From Paramecium sonneborni (lineage: Eukaryota; Ciliophora; Oligohymenophorea; Peniculida; Parameciidae): a DNA stretch of 64,000 nt. Below the pieces are notes generated by a model, which was not told the origin of the DNA, searched no databases, and was given only the letters and a program-made list of their open reading frames with translations. A program made the translations under genes and the position numbers. This document shows, piece by piece, positions 62,736-64,000 of the stretch (positions within the stretch are counted from its first letter, which is position 1; each line of letters opens with the position of its first letter). The DNA is taken from NCBI GenBank assembly GCA_905182985.1, contig CAJJDN010000133.1:187731-251730 (forward strand), read 5' to 3'.

Positions 62736-62788
62736 GAGAGAATATATAATATTATATTATGAAATTGATGTTATATTAATTAATAAGA

Positions 62789-64000
62789 TCATTATTTCTT
62801 GTTAATTAAATTATTTAAAATCTCCATTTTTTATTATTTTTATTTTACATCAAAATCTTCTCTTATCTATAAAACTACTTCCAATATATTTAGAGAATAT
62901 TATTCAAAGCTTTATGGATAAAGTTATAGCAGTCCATCTAATTCACTTTTTGGATTATTTATTGATTTAATAAGAGTTGTTAAAATTTTATCATATTATT
63001 GGGCACTAGTCTTACCAACCTAAGTAATAAAATCTTATTCTATTGAATTCATAATAACATCCCTATCTCTCTACATTTATGGTATAAGTAATTCTTTATT
63101 TGAAAGTATCATCGTAATAGCAGCTTTCTTATCTTTTTCTTTCTTTTTCTTATCCTTATCCTATTCATTCACAAAGCTTAAGTTTGTTAATAATTTAGGA
63201 AAGAAACCTAAACACTTTTATAATTTATTTGATACCTTTTGGAATGCCTGTAATAAATTAATATGTAAATAGTAATTATTCTTAATATATAGTGATAAGT
63301 TGTTTAAAGATTAATTTTACTAATTTATTAAAATGTATTTAATTTAACATTAATATTTAAATATCCTTTAGATAATCTTTAAGAGTTAATAATGCTTAAT
63401 CTATCAAATTTTCGTTTTACCATTTAGGAGCAAATAAAAATGGAATAATTTAATCATTAATTTCATTAAAAACTAATTTGCAAGATTTTTCTAACAATTA
63501 ATTAATTATTTCATTGAAACCTCCAGTTAAATCTTAATAAAATATTTATTAGACTCTATCTGAAATTAATTCATTACAAAATTTTAAACAATATTCTTTT
63601 GTTTCATTAGAATATGTCATGCATTTATAATAATTATTAGTTTATAAAACTAAGAGATAAAGAGGTGAAACTTCTCCTTCTTATTCGCTACTAGGAAGTT
63701 CATTAATAAAATCTTTGCATTCCTTTTTCAATACTTCTGATAAAGTTCCACATACAGAACGAATAAATTCAATAAATATTTCTCCTTTTAGATTAGGACC
63801 TAAAATATCTAATTATTAATTGATAAAATGGAAAATATCTTCTGGGAAATAAGTTAATAAATCTTATTTAGTTCTAATAAGTTTAGTGATATTCTCTAAA
63901 GTTTATTATTCACTTTTATCTTTTCTAATTGCTTTTTCTGAAAAATCAATAATTAGATTATTAACATGATCTTAAAAAATTGGCATATAAGACTTCACTT
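62789..64000 (-). CDS. SEC6: Exocyst subunit SEC6/EXOC3, 5' end beyond the window
   Basis: The C-terminal ~390 residues of a protein reading in from the right edge. Sec6-like features: FLFAPKWQNENLIDQALLTL with KDYLKDIQ, equivalent to the family pattern of a W-containing helix followed by 'TI(E)DYxxDF'; FNEIINQLLEKSCKLVFNEI before it; and a C-terminal helical bundle (MNSIEQDFITQVG, YDKILTTLIKSI, LQLYPQSFEQYS). One 28-nt intron (63208-63235) was placed; it is needed to pass a TGA. A Lys-rich insert (DKDKKKKEKDKK) lies in the last third. The exocyst tethers secretory vesicles to the plasma membrane. The missing N-terminus prevents a firmer identification. Convergent with the coiled-coil gene, 53 bp apart. 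Confidence 0.65.

Noticed and set aside
1..64000. CRISPR arrays, bacterial operons, insertion sequences, telomeric repeats
   Set aside because: No regularly spaced repeats, transposase-like frames, inverted-repeat-bounded elements or tandem C/A-rich telomere units were seen.

Overview
The window reads as a piece of a macronuclear chromosome from a Paramecium-like oligohymenophorean ciliate. It is very A+T rich. TAA and TAG occur in frame throughout conserved domains, where they must encode glutamine (for example the Q of the kinesin P-loop GQTGSGKT is TAA), and TGA is the only stop. Genes are densely packed, with intergenic gaps often of 13-350 bp. Introns are tiny, mostly 20-34 nt, beginning GTA and ending TAG or, repeatedly, AAG. 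Almost no gene is visible as a standard-code ORF. The gene models below come from six-frame reading with the ciliate code, splicing of short introns and recognition of domain motifs.

Layout. 0-10 kb: a kinesin (-), an Aurora-like kinase (+), a coiled-coil protein (+), a small ORF (+), a second Aurora-type kinase with DFGWS (-) and a predicted dually acylated MGxxCC protein (-). 10-19 kb: four minus-strand genes (beta-propeller/coiled-coil protein, coiled-coil protein, tail-anchored coiled-coil protein, helical protein). 19-21 kb: sparse, with one apparent gene relic and one small ORF. 21-29 kb: a bZIP factor (-), a DYRK kinase with NAPA and DH boxes (-), and a CHIP-type TPR/U-box ubiquitin ligase (+). 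29-32 kb: a secreted coiled-coil protein, a tRNA-Glu(CUC) relic and an OSBP-related protein (+). 32-37 kb: a BIG/Sec7-type ARF-GEF (-) carrying a zinc-finger-like Cys/His cluster. 37-45 kb: a predicted N-myristoylated TLDc protein, a small ORF and a 1,664-residue LRR protein with MyTH4/FERM-like domains (+). 45-47 kb: a PX-BAR sorting nexin (-). 46.8-60.7 kb: one giant TRRAP/Tra1 gene (-). 60.8-64 kb: a long coiled-coil protein (+) and the 3' part of exocyst SEC6 (-).

The sequence is a draft scaffold. At four junctions (one N at 11257, 23862 and 41265; 115 N at 27164-27278) the contig ends overlap by 1.07-1.31 kb but were not merged. The same bases therefore appear twice and create false partial gene copies. 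Collapsing these overlaps restores continuous reading frames; the LRR/MyTH4/FERM gene becomes a single intronless ORF of 1,665 codons.

Functionally this looks like an ordinary assortment of ciliate genes rather than an operon-like system. Membrane-trafficking genes (OSBP, ARF-GEF, sorting nexin, SEC6) and cytoskeleton/kinase genes (kinesin, two Aurora-like kinases, DYRK) recur. The most distinctive points are the AAG 3' splice sites, the zinc-finger-like insert in the ARF-GEF, the motorless LRR-MyTH4-FERM protein, and two start codons only 13 bp apart in divergent orientation.
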